The translations under genes were made by a program, and so were the position numbers. Shown one piece after another: positions 11,162-21,516 of a stretch of 64,000 bases of DNA. Numbering within the stretch: the stretch's first letter is position 1; every line of letters begins with the position of its first letter. Below the pieces are notes generated by a model that ran no database searches, had not been told where the DNA came from, and saw only the letters and a program-made list of their open reading frames with translations. This stretch comes from Gyromitra esculenta (Eukaryota > Ascomycota > Pezizomycetes > Pezizales > Discinaceae), in NCBI GenBank assembly GCA_038503075.1, contig JBCAML010000001.1, positions 3,658,001-3,722,000 of the forward strand, read 5' to 3'.

Positions 11162-11725
11162 TTAAGAAATCAGGATTCTCCTTCCTTTCTTCTGCTCCAC
11201 CTTCGGCACAGTAACCTTTAGGATCCCGTGCTCAAGTCCAGCTTTCACGTTATCTACATCCACAGGAGTTGGGAAAGAAAAGCTCCGCTGGAACTCGCCG
11301 ATGCTGCGTTCAGAGACCCAGTACCTTGGCTGTTGATGCTTGGGCCCGCTCTCCTGTTTGGCTCCGTTCTCTTGACCATTATCTTCCTGACTCTTGGCTT
11401 TCTCCTCCTGGTTCTTGCCTTTGTTCGTCTCACTGTCCTCGGCCTCGGTGACACGCGGCGGCTGGCCAATTTGGCGGGATCTTTCGATGCGGCCTCTCAC
11501 GAGGAGCGTTTGTGGATCCGTAAATTCGAGGTGAATAGCTCTCTTGTCTTCGAGGCCCGGGAGCTCGCCTTCGAGAATGTAGGCCTTGTCGGTCTCGTGG
11601 ACGTCAAAATTCGGAGAGAAGGTACGACGGTTTGAGGACGGAGCGGTAGAGAGGCTAGACGCTTCGTCGAGGAGACGGAAGAGGTCTGAGGCAGGGTGGA
11701 AGGTGTTGCGGTGAAGCAAAGACAT
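11162..11725 (-). CDS. small heat-shock protein, HSP30/Hsp20 (alpha-crystallin) family
   Basis: A single-exon frame of 187 residues from Met at 11725 (MSLLHRNTF). An upstream in-frame Met at 11824 would add 33 mostly hydrophobic/basic residues. The alpha-crystallin domain starts near FSPNFDVHETDKAYILEGELPG and ends with GEFQRSFSFPTPVD, KAGLEHGILKVTVPK and a C-terminal ILIS (IXI-like) motif. As in fungal HSP30 proteins, the domain is interrupted by a charged linker of about 45 residues rich in Glu, Gln, Lys and Asn. Such proteins are ATP-independent chaperones that hold unfolded clients. Two perfect heat-shock elements lie upstream, supporting stress induction. Confidence 0.92.
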   Translation of the reverse strand: MSLLHRNTFHPASDLFRLLDEASSLSTAPSSNRRTFSPNFDVHETDKAYILEGELPGLEDKRAIHLEFTDPQTLLVRGRIERSRQIGQPPRVTEAEDSETNKGKNQEEKAKSQEDNGQENGAKQESGPKHQQPRYWVSERSIGEFQRSFSFPTPVDVDNVKAGLEHGILKVTVPKVEQKKGRRILIS

Positions 11726-11904
11726 TTTTGGTATGTTTTTCGAGAGTTGCTTTGAGGACTTAAGTAGAGATAGTGTGGATTTGAGCGTGTGTAGAAGTTT
11801 TACTATAGGAATCACAAGCTTCACAGTGGGTTTAAGGGTATTGAGATATTTGGATTTGGTGGTTCTTTGGAAACTGAGGCCCGACGAGAAGCTGTCTTGA
11901 GGGG

Positions 11905-11912
11905 TTTAAATA
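11905..11912 (-). promoter_or_regulatory. TATA-like box of the small heat-shock gene
   Basis: On the minus strand this reads TATTTAAA. It lies 80 bp upstream of the distal Met (11824) and 180 bp upstream of the preferred Met (11725), and is downstream of both heat-shock elements. Transcription from about 30 bp downstream would include both Met codons. Confidence 0.4.
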
Positions 11913-11980
11913 ACTATCGACGCTCCCTCTCGCCAGCCATCACATCATCCACACAGCTATGGTCCGTGGAGCTGCGGACA

Positions 11981-11993
11981 TTCTCGAAATTTC
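11981..11993. promoter_or_regulatory. heat-shock element, perfect three-unit
   Basis: The sequence TTCTCGAAATTTC is TTC-nn-GAA-nn-TTC, the canonical trimeric Hsf1 binding site. It lies about 70 bp upstream of the TATA-like box of the small heat-shock gene. Confidence 0.8.
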
Positions 11994-12459
11994 CAATAGG
12001 CAAAGCCATGGCCATGGAAACTGGCCGGTTGGGAGGTTTCGGTGTTTCGCGTGAGCTCGAGAGCTCGAGATGGCGAGTTAGGGCTAGGGCTTTCCAGAAC
12101 TTTCCACATGACGAAACGGTGATAGCACACCCGCGCGACACGCGGTCTTGGCAGCTTTTCGGGTTGTAATTTATGCCAACAGGCAGGATCTTTCCTCCTT
12201 CCCTTCCCATCAAGAGCAATCTGTAATAGGTATTCCCTCCTCCAAATGCCTCCACAACTTGATATTGCGGAATCTGGGAGAAATTGATCGAAGGTATGTC
12301 CTTTGATAGAGAAAACTTTTTTGTTTCCCCTTACACAAACCGATTTTATCCACATAAACTATACCAAAAGAACTAGAGGACAAAAAAAAGAGTAAGGTAT
12401 CCGCTACTCGAATCGAATCGATCGAAGGTAGTTCAAAAAAGAAAAGAATCTAATAGAAT
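11994..12459. other. upstream region of the small heat-shock gene / 3' flank of ACO2
   Basis: About 470 bp, including the second heat-shock element, separates the heat-shock promoter from the ACO2 stop codon. Both genes are on the minus strand. No further gene is seen. Confidence 0.5.
12092..12104. promoter_or_regulatory. second heat-shock element, perfect three-unit
   Basis: The sequence TTCCAGAACTTTC again fits TTC-nn-GAA-nn-TTC exactly. It is about 100 bp upstream of the first element, and a further GAA follows eight bases later. Two perfect sites within 125 bp would be unlikely by chance and point to strong Hsf1 control. Confidence 0.8.
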
Positions 12460-15229
12460 TTACGCTTGGCTCCTCTTAGAGAGGAGGTTCAACGCACTTC
12501 CTGCCAAAACAAACCCGCATTGGTCGTCACTCATGGTGTGCTTGGTAGCAATCTTGTGCTTGCTCCCATCTCTCTTTACCACATTCAGAAAAACATCGCC
12601 CTTGCCCCTAGCCTTCAGCATATCGTATAGACCCTCCGTATCGACCGAATCACAAGAGCTAATCAAATCATAATCACTCTCGTTAGCAAACGTAAGTGGA
12701 ACCATCCCCTGCTTCTTCAAGTTTGTCTCATGAATTCTCGCGAAACTCTTAGCGAGGATAATACGACCACCGAGGTATCTTGGCTGTAGTGCAGCATGTT
12801 CTCTCGCGGAGCCTTCGCCGTAGTTGTTTTCAGCAACGACTAGCCAGCTCTGCCCTTTCGCCTTCCACTTCCTCGCGAGCTCGGGGATACCCATGGCAGA
12901 GCCATCTTCGTCGTAAGCGCGGTTCACCTCGTCAGTTTCAGCATTCATGGCACCGATGAGAGTGTTGTTGGAGATATTTTCAAGGTGCCCTTTGTACTTG
13001 AGCCAGGCACCGGCGGCAGAGATATGGTCGGTTGTGCATTTCCCTTTGGCCTTGAAGAGAACCTTGAGGCCCTTGAGGTCACTTGAGCCGAATGGTTCGA
13101 AGGGGTCGAGGAGGGCTAAGCGGTCGGAAGTTGGGGATACAACTACCTGGGTTTCGGGAGAGGGCTTGGAGTTGCTGGGGACGAACGCAAGATTGCCCTG
13201 TTCGAAGCCTTGCGAGGGAAGCTCAGGACCGGAGGGAGGTGAGAACTTGAATGTCTTGCCGGATGGGGTTTTGATGCTGTCGGTGATGGGGTTGAATGAC
13301 ATATCGCCAGAGTAAATCATAGCAGTGACAATCTGATATAGTCAGAAACCGTAATAGAATTACAAAGACTTGCATGGTAAAACACACCTCAGGCGACGCC
13401 AAGAAGTTCATAGTCTGCGAGTTTCCATCGTTTCTTGCACGGAAATTCCGATTATAGGAAGTCAAAATAGCATTCGTATCGCCTTTCGAAATATCACTTC
13501 TCCTCCACTGCCCAATACTATTCGCAACCGTCAGCAACCGTAAAATATCCGAGTGAGAACTTATGCACCTACCAAGGCCCACATGCGTTCGCCAATACCA
13601 TCCCCCCAGCTTTCTCAAATACCTCTAGTGTACTATCCCTCTCCAGAGTTGCCCTGATCTGCTCGCTCCCAGGGGTGACAAAAAAATCCACCTTAGGTTT
13701 CAACCCTGCAGCCTCTGCCTGTTGTACGAGGTTCTCCGCACGTAGCATGTCCTGGTAAGAAGAGTTCGTGCATGAACCGATCAGACCCGCGGAAAACTGT
13801 GCTGGCCATTCATTCGTCTTAACAGCCTCGGCAAACTTGGATATGGGCGTGGAGAGATCTGGTGTGAAAGGTCCATTGATGTGTGGCTCAAGAGTCGACA
13901 GGTTGATGGTGATAACCTCATCATACACCGCCTTCGGATCCGCACGGAGGAAATTATGAGACTTGTTCACTTCGGTGGCAGCCTCGGCGATGGGAGAACG
14001 GCGGGTAGAGTTGAGGTAGGAGGTCATGCTGGGCGTATACGGGAAGAGGGAGGTTGTGGCTCCGACTTCGGCTCCCATGTTACAGATTGTAGCCATACCT
14101 GTGCAGCTAAGGGTTTCGACACCAGGACCGTGGTATTCAAGTATATAACCAGTGCCTCCCCGGACTGTTAGCTGACCGGCGAGGTTCAGAATTACGTCCT
14201 TGGGTGTAGCCCAGCCACTGAGCTCGCCTTCGAGACGGACTCCAAGAATTTTGGGGGCTTTGAGCTCCCAGGGTGCGTCAACAAGCGGTTCGACGGCGTC
14301 AGCGCCGCCGACACCGATGGCGATGGCTCCTAATCCGCCTCCGTTTGGAGTATCTGTATTCTCTGTAAGTACTCACTTTGGGTACGATGACGCTGGTATA
14401 TCGAATACTCACGGGAATCAGTTCCAAGCATCATTAGTCCAGGCGCTGCATAGTTTTCTAGCACGATCTGGTGAATGATCCCCGACCCTGGTGCCCAAAA
14501 CTGAATACCGTATTTCTTGGCCGCCGACTCCAAAAAATCAAATACTTCTTTATTCCCTTTGATACTTTTGGGAAGGTCCACGTCGGCACCTTTCTCGCCA
14601 ACAATCATATGGTCACAATGAATTGATGCTGGGACCGCCGTTTTGCCCAACCCACAGGTCATGAACTGCAGCAACGCCATCTGAGCGCTTGCATCTTGCA
14701 TAGCTACACGGTCGACCTTGAGCTTTAAGTACGTATCTCCTCGGATCTTCCCATTGCGCCCACCGAGAGACTCCTCGGGGTTGGCTAAATGGGAGTAGAC
14801 AATCTTCTCAGCTAGAGTGAGACCCTGGGTAGAGCCGAGGACTCGACGGACCTCATCGAGGTTCTTGACAAGTTTCGCATAAGGGGGTGTTCGTGTTGCG
14901 ATCTCGGGGTGGACGGAGAAGTTGGAATTGGAGCTCGCTGGAGTCGCGAAACTTCGGCGGAGGAGCTTTCTGTGTGGTGCTGTAGCGGCCCACTTTGAGG
15001 ATTTGTTAGTTTTCTGATTCTTTGTTCACAGCTTCAAACAGTGGTTTCTGGTGCTGGATGGCTTCAATTACTAAGTAGACCTCGTACAGACGCCCATGAA
15101 ATCAATTGAAACAATTTGCTGGGTAATTCTGAAATGGCTATAGTATGAGTGAAAGGATGGGGGATATTTTTTTCGCCTTACCTTGTGGTTTCCGGCGCGG
15201 GCTAACCGCGAAATTCTCGCTGACTGCAT
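12460..15229 (-). CDS. ACO2: mitochondrial aconitase paralogue, Aco2 type (homocitrate dehydratase-like)
   Basis: Predicted join 15229-15182, 14992-14413, 14353-13573, 13517-13388, 13332-12460 (803 residues). The first exon is only 48 nt and encodes [16 protein letters not shown]. Joined to [20 protein letters not shown] it makes an Arg-rich, acid-free mitochondrial presequence. The three iron-sulfur ligands are present in GSCTNSS and NACGPCIGQW. The C-terminal swivel domain has [31 protein letters not shown] and [15 protein letters not shown]. Wording such as [29 protein letters not shown] and [10 protein letters not shown] matches my memory of fungal Aco2 better than Aco1. In yeast Aco2 is implicated in homocitrate to homoaconitate conversion in lysine synthesis. 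The substrate here is inference. Confidence 0.93.
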
Positions 15230-16265
15230 TTTTTTTGTGATGTTCTGGCAATCTCAGAGTTACTCCTCCACAGATATAAGCCTTGCTCACACGACCAAAA
15301 GGTTTTCAAGGGGTTTGCTTTTTTTTCTTCCCGGATTTTCCACTGCTGACCGAGGAGGGACGGAAGATCGCCAATTGGTCCGTTTTGTGGGCTCTCTGTG
15401 GGGTTCTAAAGCAGAGGTCAGGGATAGCGCGCCAAGTCTGCTGCCAACAGCCAGCCGGGAACCGACAACATGCTTCATGGGAATCGTGCGGTGTTTGAGT
15501 GTTTGGGTGTTGGTTTGGGTGTCGTATTCGAGAGAAGTTTCGAGCCAAGTATTCAGGCGCGAAAGTTCTTTTTCCTCTTTCGCCAAATCTGTGTTTATGG
15601 GGTTTGTTGCCAGCCATTGCTTGATCTGCCGGGAAAGCTGAGTGTATCTGGATCATGGGCTATGGTTCGGACATTGGTCTGCCCTTGGGGGGGACGAATT
15701 GCCAGAACCTCTTCCCATCCCTATTCTCGATAATTATTCAGGACATTATTCAGGACGTGTGCTTTCTACTCTTTGACGCGGAAAGGGGTCCGGAGGGCTC
15801 TGGATGCCAAAAGCCACCACCAGAGCGCAAGCGTCCACTGCTTTTCGCGCATAAATGTTTTGTTCTCTTCTGTCTTTTCTCTTTATCTCTCTGTCATCAC
15901 TGCTCTACACAGTGCCGCCTTCTCCTCCCAGCCCATCTTCTCTCCCTCAACTCTATCCAGCACCATTTACGACGACCAAGAGCGGATATCGCGACTTTAG
16001 CTAATTGCTTATCGCTTTATTTGTCCACAATCCCTTCTGTCTATTCGAAAGGCTCATATTTTCCTCGCTACTTCCTTGTGGCTAAGTGGGGAAGGGTCGT
16101 GCCCGGATCCTACATCCCAAGGCCCCAAGAGCTTACTCACCCTTCAAAACCCAGCATATACCTTGTCTGTCACTGAGCGAATCCACCCATTTAGAAGTTA
16201 CTGTTGCTTCCTATTCAGGTTTTCCTTTTGCATTTTTCTCCTAAAGTTTTTAGTTCGCAGCACAC
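15230..16265. promoter_or_regulatory. divergent intergenic region between ACO2 and the orphan coiled-coil gene
   Basis: Just over 1 kb between two divergently transcribed genes, so it should hold both promoters. The half next to 16266 is rich in C/T tracts typical of fungal leaders. No individual binding site stood out. Open frames here on both strands overlap each other and look like noise. Confidence 0.45.
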
Positions 16266-19200
16266 ATGGAATCCGAGATGGAATTTTCAATGCAGGATTC
16301 AAGATACAAGGCACAGCCGCTAGATCTTTCCGAATATTCCGCTGCCGATATGAGGGTAAGTTTCTTATAAGATTCAAGCATTGGTTTTGGACCCCGTAAC
16401 TAAAAATAAGTCTTGTTTGTAGGCGGATCTTGGTATCCATCGTAGAATATCGCTGCCGCTTCAGGGAAGGACTTCAACAATTACACCTCCTCCGCCTGAT
16501 ATCCATAAACGAGGTCCACTTCTAGCACAAATGGTCGAGAGAGACGCTTCAGCTCTGGCTGCGTGGGGCTGTACGTTTAACCCTCCTAGTCAAACCTTTC
16601 AAATATCCTCTTAGATTACCATCTCTACACGGGCTAGTTTTAAGTATCTCAAACACGTTGAGTTATGGTCAACTAACATTTTTATTGGTAACCTAGGCGT
16701 TTACGACCCTGAGCTCGAAGAAGCCCGTGATGACGGCCTTGGAGCTGGCCAAATGCACCGTACCGGAGCTAACTTTAATCCTGACGAAATCAGGCAGAGA
16801 CCTTCTCCTCCTCGTCTTCGACATGTGCGATCTGAAGAAGGGAGCGAGGATTTCTTCGGCCTTGGGAGGCGTCCCACAAAACCCCTTCATCACCGACGCG
16901 AACGCCGTAGGGACGGCTCATCAGATGCGTAAGATTCTCATTGTCAATCGATTTATTTACAGTCGTTAAGATTATTTGCAATATTTCAGATAGCTAACAT
17001 TACATAACAGACTTGATTTTAATAATAGCTTGTTGGCGGAGTTACGTGCGGAATCTAAAATCAGAATGAGTAAATATCGACCCAGTCGCCCTGCTGGGAA
17101 AATTGTTAGCCATCATATCTCCAGTAATCAACCGGCCTCTCTGAGAGCGCCTGGCGCTGCTAGATCACTATCTATGCTTCAGAATGCCTCACCGAGAGCC
17201 ATACCTCTCAATCCCTTCGCGAACCAGTAGGTTATCTAACACCTCATTTTTTTACTCCTGATTCTAGTTCTAATATATCACCAATAGATGGAGAGTAGGC
17301 ACCAAGTTGGCCACTGCTAAGGCGGGTTATGATTATGCTCTAGACTTGGACTCTAAAAAGGCTAAAGGGCCTCTCGATAGCGATGCTCCCCAGGAGCGAG
17401 TTTTTAATAAAATCAATAGCGCTGCCTCTCGACCTACCAATCCCGCTACTCGCATATCTTCTATTCTGGATCCAGAAGACTTCCCTCCAGACTGGCACGG
17501 ACTCCCCCCTGGACCATTCTCCGTCAAAGCTCCCTCCGTCGCCACCGCGCCTACTTATCCCCACCCGATCTCTTTTCCTGACTCAACTAAGTTTCACCCT
17601 ATTAACCGAACCGAGGGTACTAGTTGGGCTGGGGACAAGCCATTTGGCGTTGAAGCCGAACAAAGGCTTGCAGACGGCACGAATAGCGTTAAAAACACCC
17701 CGGGGACTGAAAATACAAATATCCTGCCAACAAAGCCGGTCATCAACCCCCCGAGTGCACCACTCAATCCGGCTATCGAGCAGAACATACTCCATCCTGG
17801 CGGATCCTCTACTGATCTGGGTTCAGTTGATGAAGCCTCGCATCATGCTCTTCGGTCAAAAGATTCACTTGATCTGGACTCTACCGTGGCTAAAATCGAA
17901 GGCTCCGATTCCAGCTCTAAATTCGCTGTAGGGCCGCGTAATAATTCTGGTATCATTAGTGCTCCAGAATCTCCCCAGAGTAAAGAAGGAGTTTTCTATG
18001 GTTCTAACGGAGCACCAGACCAGCTGGAGGAACTTCTTATGGATATTCAAGCTATTAGTAAAGCTATCAAGAAACTTAAAATTAAATATCTAGAATTCGA
18101 GGACTTTGAAAAGAGCCTTGCTGTTCGTGCTCACGAGCTTCGTCGTCTGAAAAAAGACGTACTTCACGAAATACAGACGGATGAAGATATGCTGTTGGGT
18201 ATTCGGAGGGAGGTTACTATCCTCAGGGCGAAACGTATCGCTGTGGTCGAAGCAGTTAGGGTTATGAAGATCAAAAAAGCGGTTCCCGAGATTGATGTAC
18301 AGAAGATGTGGGAACAAGGGGGGTTGGTTATGGAAGCTAAACCTCACACAACTATGAATAAGCGTAAAATGCCTACGTATGAAAGTATAATGCGGGAGAC
18401 TAAGGATTTTGATGTGGCCGACATCGAGCGGAGGATGGAGAGGTCTGAGGCAGCGGGATATGAGGAAGAGCAGCAAGAGGAGGAGCCTACTAATAAGGAG
18501 TCTATCGGGAAGGGCGAGCCTGCTATGGAGAAGCTTATCGGGAATGGCTCTATCGAGCAGGATACTATCATCGAGGACGAGTATGTTCAAAAGGAGGAAA
18601 TAAAAAATTCTCACCACGGAGGTAAATCGTTTCCGAGGGAAGGTAGAAGACCCGAAAACACTCGTGTCAAGACAGATAACTCCAAGAAAGTGGGGGTTGA
18701 GAAAAAGGAAGCTCGTCTCCAGAAAGCCCCCACCACAGCATATCTGCCTAAGGAGAAAAAACACGAACTCGATCATCTAGCAGTAGATCTCTCGAAAGAG
18801 GAACAAAAAGCCCGCCTCATACAAGAAAAGGCCGGAAAGGCCGAGGCTGATCGTACTCTTTGTCAAGAAGACCTTAAGCAGGATCATGCGAAGGCCAAAC
18901 GTGCAGAAGCTCTTCTCGAACAGGAACGCATCGCCAAAGAAGCTGGGGATAGGCAACGTGATGAGAAAGTTGAGAAGGAGCGTCTTGAGAAGGCTCATGC
19001 CGAGAAAATTCACCTCGATACACAACGCTTAGGGAGAGAGCGGAATGAAGCTGACCGAATCGAGGCGATCCATCTTAAGCAACTTGAGAGAGCACGTGCT
19101 GAGAATATTCGCTCTGAAGAGGCGCGGTTGGTGAGAGAGCACATGCAGAAGGTCTGTGATCAAGAAGAAAGCACCAGGGCAGAACGTGCTGAGAACGATC

Positions 19201-19727
19201 GCCTTCGCATGGGAAACTGTGCTGGCTTTGAGGCAGAAGTATTGAGGGAGACCGAGGCGGTACTTGCGATGGAAAAGACTGAGAAACGATTGGTAGATCT
19301 TAGGGAGATAACTGAAGGCGGACAATTGGAGGTTAGCCATCCGGCCGCAGAACTTGCTCCAACTCCTATCCCGAAGTCAGCTACACGCCTTACTTCTCCG
19401 GCATCACCTGTTGCAGGCACCACTAGAGTGTCTCAGTTCCCCTACACACTCCAACTTGACCTTCGTCCTATGTATGGGTAAGTATCATCCACCCTCGCAT
19501 TATATCTATTGCAACTAATACAGACGGTTTAACATAGTCCCCAGCCTCTTCAAATCGAGCTCCAACAATCCGATACGGCGGAAGCAAAAATCTTGGAATG
19601 CTGCAAAGAGGCCTTAGGCTTAGCGGAATATAAGGCATTGAGAGAGATAGGCGAATTCCAAAAGTTCCTTTCCGAGTGTAATGACAGTCACAACCACAAG
19701 ATAGCGAAGGCTTCTAAAGAGAGGTAG
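16266..19727 (+). CDS. orphan coiled-coil protein, about 1021 residues, six exons
   Basis: Predicted join 16266-16355, 16423-16570, 16697-16928, 17011-17226, 17288-19477, 19538-19727. Every junction keeps frame with good GT-AG sites. The N-terminal third (about residues 1-230) is Arg/Pro/Ser-rich and includes RRISLPLQGR, RRPTKPLHHRRERRRDG and an NPF tripeptide. Residues 230-470 look disordered. A predicted coil covers about 473-560 (LEELLMDIQAISKAIKK onward). Residues about 600-720 are Glu/Lys-rich, and a long charged coil runs about 719-880 with AE/ER heptad-like repeats. The last 64 residues form a short helical tail. I recognise no family. Coils of this type suit a scaffold or cytoskeletal role, which is inference only. 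Confidence 0.8.
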
Positions 19728-20192
19728 AAAATAGACGTGTAGAAGGTGATGGTTTTGATGCTTTCTTGTCAATTCTTAGATTCACTGGGCGCGAAAATTT
19801 GTTTGTGCAAGTTGTTGAGTAGGCGATTCATGGCAAATAGATTGACTATAGAAATACCGTAGAAGTGGTTAAGGCGGGGTTTCTGGCTGTGTTTTTCTCT
19901 TTCGGCGATATCCCTGTATGGCTATCGGGGTTGTTTGCCTACACTATGGCTACGAGAGCTTGAATTTGCATGGCCTGAAATTTGCTCGTGTGGACAGCTA
20001 TCTAATATCATTTCCATCATTTCGTTTCGCCCGAGTATGCTGTCAAGCATTGAGTTGATGGTATCTCATTAATCACAGGCTGTGATATGCGCCGAGTGCT
20101 TACCCATGATCCAATACCCTGCAGCCAAGCCGTCACTACACAGCAGTGCATCCCCCGCCAAAGCTTATATACATGTAGCTATCCCACCCACC
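19728..20192. other. intergenic between the coiled-coil gene and POF1-like gene
   Basis: About 465 bp of 3' flank and promoter. A TACATGTA palindrome sits at 20170-20177, only 15 bp before the ATG at 20193. No TATA box was seen. Confidence 0.5.
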
Positions 20193-21136
20193 ATGGCCGA
20201 GTTCTCGGAAATGACGTCTCTTCTCCCTACACTCCGCACAACCCTCTCTGCCTTCGCCGCCTCCTCCCCGTCATTCCGGCTAATCCGTTCCACCTCTCCC
20301 TCCACTGCACCACCAAAGACCCTCTTCGTCCTCGATTCTAGCTTCAATCCACCAACAAAAGCACACTTCAACATCGCCCTCTCATCCTTCCATGATGAGT
20401 CCACCGGTCCCACGGAACAGAAACGGCTACTCCTTCTGCTGGCCACACAGAACGCAGATAAAGGTCGACTCCTCCCTTCCCCCGATACGCTAGTACACCA
20501 TTTGACGCATTATCTCCAGCCCCCAAACCCGCATCATTCGAAGAACGGCTCGCTATGATGTCGCTGTTTGCATCCGATATACTCGACTCCGCGCCCGTTG
20601 GCGCGGTGGTCGATATCGCCGTCACGAAGCATGCACGCTTTCTGGATAAGTCTATGGAGCTAGAGAAACATTATGGTGTCGATGAACAGGTTTATTTGAC
20701 GGGCTTTGATACCCTAGTGAGGATATTGGATACGAAGTATTATCCGGTCGCGTACACGCTGGAGCCGCTGCAGACGTTTTTTGAGAGGAATCGCATCTGG
20801 TGCATGTTCCGCACAGGGGACGAGTGGGGAGGAAGGGAGACACAAGAGGATTATTTGGAGGCTGTGAGGAAGGGGGAGAGGGAGGGGGAGGGATGTAAGA
20901 GGGAGTGGGGGGGACGAATTCGGTTTATGGTGGGTCTTCTGGTGTTTTTTTTCGTTTCGTTCAGATGGCTTTGGTGGTGGGCTGATAAATGATAGGATGG
21001 GTTGGGAGCACCAGTGAGTTCGACAAGGGTTAGGGAAGCTGCAGGGAGAGGAGACGGTGAGGCACTTGAAGGGCTGTTGACGAGAAGAGTAGGGAAGTGG
21101 GTATTAGAGAGGAAGCTGTATACTAGAGAAGAATAA
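20193..21136 (+). CDS. POF1: Pof1-type nicotinamide mononucleotide adenylyltransferase
   Basis: Predicted join 20193-20463, 20520-20929, 20996-21136 (273 residues). The N-terminal half has FVLDSSFNPPTKAH, the nucleotidyltransferase ATP-binding motif (usual form GxFxPxHxxH). LLLLATQNADK then joins in frame to APKPASFEERLAMM. The C-terminal signature VSSTRVREAA is the second NMNAT/nucleotidyl-transfer motif. Length and order fit yeast Pof1 (YCL047C), an NMNAT-like enzyme of NAD synthesis linked to stress and filamentation. Introns are 56 and 66 bp. An Arg/Glu/Gly-rich segment near residues 200-220 is low-complexity. Family call is firm; the physiological substrate was not tested. Confidence 0.88.
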
Positions 21137-21516
21137 ATGGCTTGGCTTGAAGCAGTATCTGTCGACAGGGGGGAAGTGGGGAGATAGGTAAACTATGAAT
21201 TGGGTAAATTTAGATGTTCGCGATAGACACATCTAAACTCTAGGAATAATATTATACCATTGTTTTCTGCTTAAGTCAAATTGAGTAACGAATGACATCC
21301 CGCTGGCACGCAACGGGTGAGGCGTCACCCCAGCGGAGCCCCGTGCACGGACCACCTACTCAAAGACAACCCCACGTTATCCTCACATATCCAGAACCCC
21401 ACCACCCTCTCCTTCTCCTTCTTCACCCAGGAGCACTTCCTACGTACGCCATCTACATTGTTTAAATCCGCCAGATTGGTTATACCGACCTCCCACAGTC
21501 CTTCAAGGGCAGGAAA
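21137..21516. other. intergenic between POF1-like gene and palA
   Basis: 380 bp, C-rich toward the palA start. No motif was identified. The open frame at 21317-21520 runs into the palA leader and looks incidental. Confidence 0.4.

Noticed and set aside
11228..11635. 135-residue plus-strand frame with a hydrophobic stretch
   Set aside because: It is antisense to the HSP30-type gene, whose frame has clear homology.
15183..16176. Several plus-strand frames between ACO2 and the coiled-coil gene
   Set aside because: They overlap each other and the ACO2 first exon, and are low-complexity products of C/T-rich leader sequence.
18090..18776. 228-residue minus-strand frame rich in Leu and Phe
   Set aside because: It is antisense to a Glu/Lys-rich coiled coil, which always yields Phe/Leu-rich frames.
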